Shown here: piece after piece, positions 61,756 to 64,000 of the stretch
Position numbering within the stretch: the first letter of the stretch is position 1
How the letters are laid out: each line of letters begins with the position of its first letter
Assembly (NCBI GenBank): GCA_035995185.1
Contig: DASYKT010000005.1
Span: 124,001 to 188,000 of the forward strand
Source of the DNA: DASYKT01 sp035995185
GTDB taxonomy: Bacteria; Acidobacteriota; Blastocatellia; Pyrinomonadales; Pyrinomonadaceae
Direction of reading: 5' to 3'
DNA: 64,000 nucleotides
Program-made: the position numbers and the translations under genes
Notes under the pieces: generated by a model
What the model was told of the DNA's origin: nothing
Databases searched by the model: none
Seen by the model: the letters and a program-made list of their open reading frames with translations, nothing else

Positions 61756-62202
61756 ATGCGCGCGGTCGTTCAAAGAGTTACCCGGGCAAGCGTAACGGTT
61801 GACGATAAAATCATCGGGCAAATAGGAAAAGGCGTGCTTGTTTTGCTCGGGATCACGCAGGCAGACACTGAAAAAGACGTCGATTACCTGGTGGAAAAGA
61901 TCGTCAATCTAAGGATCTTCGACGACGAAAATGGAAAGATGAATCTTTCTCTTTCCGACACCGGCGGCGAGATCCTGGCAGTTTCGCAATTCACTCTTTA
62001 CGGCGATACGCGCCGGGGCCGGCGGCCTTCATACATCGACGCGGCTGCGCCGGAACGGGCCAATGAACTTTACGAGCTCTTTGTCAGCCGGGCAAAAAAT
62101 TTCGCCCGGGTCGAGACCGGGCAATTTCAGGCGATGATGCAGGTAGAATTGGTCAACGACGGCCCGGTGACGATCCTGATAGACAGCACAAAACTTTTTT
62201 AA
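61756..62202 (+). CDS. dtd: D-aminoacyl-tRNA deacylase
   Basis: 148 residues from the ATG at 61756 (MRAVVQRVTRASVTVD). Removes D-amino acids from mischarged tRNA. The catalytic motif SQFTLYGD and the cross-subunit NDGPVTILIDS (Gly-Pro) are both present. Only four bases after the preceding stop, so co-transcribed with it. Confidence 0.95.
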   Translation: MRAVVQRVTRASVTVDDKIIGQIGKGVLVLLGITQADTEKDVDYLVEKIVNLRIFDDENGKMNLSLSDTGGEILAVSQFTLYGDTRRGRRPSYIDAAAPERANELYELFVSRAKNFARVETGQFQAMMQVELVNDGPVTILIDSTKLF

Positions 62203-62211
62203 ATTTCATAA

Positions 62212-62904
62212 ATGTTCGAAGTCAGAATTTTCAATCCTTTTAAAGGCGGAATGGACACGATCGCCACTCTCGCGATCTCGTCTCAAAGCGAAGCCGCTCA
62301 GCGGGCCGAGCAGTTCCTGTCTTCCAACGGCATCAAGATCGGCGAGATCGTCGCCGAGGGTTCCGAAGAGCGCCATACGATAATCGGCCTTCCCGATCAG
62401 GAATCGGTCGCCACCGATAATGGCGGATTTTGGTTCGTCGCAAATCACGTCTATTTTATCTTTAAAGCCATAAAAGAAGAGTTGGGAATTAAGGTCGATT
62501 CTTTTGTCGACCTCGGGTGCGGCCCGGGAAATATTCTGATCTGCGCGCGAAATCTTTTAGGCGCGACGCGGCTGACCGGTGTTGAGATCGATATCGCCCT
62601 GGTTGAGCAGGCCAAACGTAATACAGAATCGCTGGGTGCTGAAATTACCGCCGAGATTATCCAGGCCGACCTGCTCGAATGGAGGCCGGCCGTCAACAAC
62701 TTCGATATGGTTTACGCCTACGACCCGATCCGCGACCTCGCCATAAGACAAAGATTTCACGACAGGCTGGCGGAGTGGCTCCGTGACGGCCAGCATGTTT
62801 TTTATCATCGCATCGTGGGTGAAATGCCGGTCTGGCTGGAAAAGATAGACATACCGAATTATGATGTTCCTTGTCTTTACACCTTTGCTAAAAACAAGGT
62901 CTGA
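62212..62904 (+). CDS. SAM-dependent methyltransferase, target unknown
   Basis: 230 residues. Motif I FVDLGCGPGNILICARN and later VEIDIALVEQAKRN, then YAYDPIRD. The N-terminal 70 residues (MFEVRIFNPFKGGMDTIATLAISS) are a separate small domain. Class I fold; substrate not deducible. Nine bases downstream of dtd. Confidence 0.8.
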   Translation: MFEVRIFNPFKGGMDTIATLAISSQSEAAQRAEQFLSSNGIKIGEIVAEGSEERHTIIGLPDQESVATDNGGFWFVANHVYFIFKAIKEELGIKVDSFVDLGCGPGNILICARNLLGATRLTGVEIDIALVEQAKRNTESLGAEITAEIIQADLLEWRPAVNNFDMVYAYDPIRDLAIRQRFHDRLAEWLRDGQHVFYHRIVGEMPVWLEKIDIPNYDVPCLYTFAKNKV

Positions 62905-62936
62905 GAATTTATATCAGGAGTTTGCCAAAAGTTTAC

Positions 62937-63581
62937 ATGTTCAAAAAGATCATTCTCATCACACTCAGCATATTTTTTGCCGTTCTATCATTTTCCTGTA
63001 ACCAGGCCGGTGATAAGAGCGCCCTGCCGAAAAACGACGCCAGCGGCAAACCGCCTTTCACAAAAGACGCCAAACCCGTACCCGACTCTGAGGTGGCGGT
63101 GATCGAAATGGAAAACGCCGTGTTCGGCAAGGTTACCATCGAGCTTTATCCGAATGTCGCGCCGAAAATGGTAGAGCGTTTTAAACAGCTGATCAAAGAA
63201 GGCGCGTATGACGGCACGGCCTTTCACCGGATCAACGAAACGGTCGTCCAGGGCGGCGATCCGCTTTCCAAAACAAATGATCCGAAGGTTGGATCGGGAA
63301 AATCGGGCAAGCCGAACGTCCCCGCCGAATTTAGCGATATTCCCTACGAAACGGGCATCGTCGGCGCGGCGCGTTTAGGCAATGACATTAACTCACAGGA
63401 TTGCCAGTTCTTTATTATGTTAAGGCGTGAAGCGCAGTTCGATAAAAGCTACACCGTCTTTGGCAAGGTCATCGACGGAATGACCAACGTGCGCACTATC
63501 AGCGGCGTAAAACCAAAAGAAGGCGAAAGGCCGGTCGAACCGGTCAGGATAAAGACCGTTACGCTTCAGCCGCACCCTTGA
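62937..63581 (+). CDS. Cyclophilin-type peptidylprolyl isomerase, lipoprotein
   Basis: 214 residues from the ATG at 62937; a TTG five codons earlier is the alternative. Signal and lipobox: FKKIILITLSIFFAVLSFSCN (acylated Cys). The cyclophilin core has VAVIEMENAVFGKVTIELYP, YDGTAFHRINETVVQGGDP and DCQFFIMLRR. Probably a periplasm-facing folding catalyst. Confidence 0.9.
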   Translation: MFKKIILITLSIFFAVLSFSCNQAGDKSALPKNDASGKPPFTKDAKPVPDSEVAVIEMENAVFGKVTIELYPNVAPKMVERFKQLIKEGAYDGTAFHRINETVVQGGDPLSKTNDPKVGSGKSGKPNVPAEFSDIPYETGIVGAARLGNDINSQDCQFFIMLRREAQFDKSYTVFGKVIDGMTNVRTISGVKPKEGERPVEPVRIKTVTLQPHP

Positions 63582-63622
63582 GTTTTAGGGTCGCAGATTT
63601 TTATGGTATCTTCCCTTTATAT

Positions 63623-63695
<73 letters not shown>

Positions 63696-63712
63696 TTTTT
63701 TCTTTTCCCCGA

Positions 63713-64000
63713 ATGCTGATAATCAACCGCGACAAGGCGAACATCATCAACACACCTCACGGCTCTGAGATAAGGCCGCTGATGGACCGCACCACGTCCG
63801 CTATCGAAAAATGCAGCCTGGCCGAAGAGATCCTTCCGCCGGGAGCGGCCGTCGGCAAACATTTTCACCGCGAAACCGAAGAGGTCTATTACATCTTATC
63901 CGGAACGGGCGAGATGACTGTCGGCGAAGAAACGGCCGAAGTTTCCGCCGGCGACGCCGTTTATATTCCGGTAGGTAATGTTCACACGTTAAAGAACACC
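63713..64000 (+). CDS. Cupin-domain protein (truncated by window end)
   Basis: Starts MLIINRDKANIINTPHGSEI and continues to the window edge (96 codons visible). The cupin metal-binding motif KHFHRETEEVYYILSGTGEM and the second half DAVYIPVGNVHTL are present. Function cannot be deduced from the visible part. Confidence 0.8.
   Translation, partial: MLIINRDKANIINTPHGSEIRPLMDRTTSAIEKCSLAEEILPPGAAVGKHFHRETEEVYYILSGTGEMTVGEETAEVSAGDAVYIPVGNVHTLKNT

Overview
The window looks like a chromosomal segment of a Gram-negative, moderately GC-rich bacterium. My best guess is an Acidobacteriota of the Blastocatellia/Pyrinomonadales type. This rests on the mix of outer-membrane-type secreted proteins, a LytS/LytTR pair, a bacilliredoxin, a bacterial topoisomerase IB and many intergenic palindromic repeats. 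The taxonomic call is inference; no rRNA gene is present.

Region 1 (about 0.2-25.2 kb) is mostly core and housekeeping genes, nearly all on the minus strand: rsmB-fmt, a plus-strand delta-60-repeat protein, a PhoA-type alkaline phosphatase, 1-pyrroline-5-carboxylate dehydrogenase, an orphan HicB-like gene, peptide deformylase, chorismate synthase, a DMT permease, two adjacent RsmD-like methyltransferases, recG, a GH19 enzyme with a histone-H1-like tail, a queuosine-precursor transporter, bacilliredoxin, an L,D-transpeptidase, tsaE, a fused NAD(P)H-hydrate epimerase/dehydratase and topoisomerase IB. Several factor-independent terminators and several dispersed palindrome families lie between them. 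An 11-codon duplicate of the aroC 3' end sits about 450 bp beyond aroC.

Region 2 (about 25.5-29.1 kb) holds a plus-strand secreted protein made of GSG repeats, a 1.2-kb gene-free stretch full of dispersed repeats, and a LytS-type histidine kinase with its LytTR response regulator.

Region 3 (29.2-59.2 kb, all minus strand) is the centrepiece: an extracellular contractile injection system (eCIS, Afp/PVC type) transcribed from the sheath gene at 59.2 kb leftward. The order is sheath, tube, a gp26-like baseplate protein, a disordered protein, the DUF4255 cap/terminator, AAA+ ATPase, a small unknown, CIS-tube protein, LysM protein, gpD-like hub, gpV-like spike, PAAR-like tip, gp25, two J-type baseplate wedge proteins, a tail-I-like protein, a 1668-residue tail-spike-like beta-helix protein, and at the 3' end two DUF4157 proteins that are probable cargo. 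One carries a C-terminal HNH-like nuclease candidate and the other ends in hydrophobic segments. No capsid, portal or terminase gene and no T6SS membrane-complex gene is present. No conventional tape-measure gene is visible.

Region 4 (59.7-64 kb) returns to core genes: tRNA-Arg(CCU), apt, acylphosphatase, a secreted beta-barrel candidate, dtd, a SAM methyltransferase, a cyclophilin lipoprotein, tRNA-Arg(CCG) and the start of a cupin gene that runs off the window.
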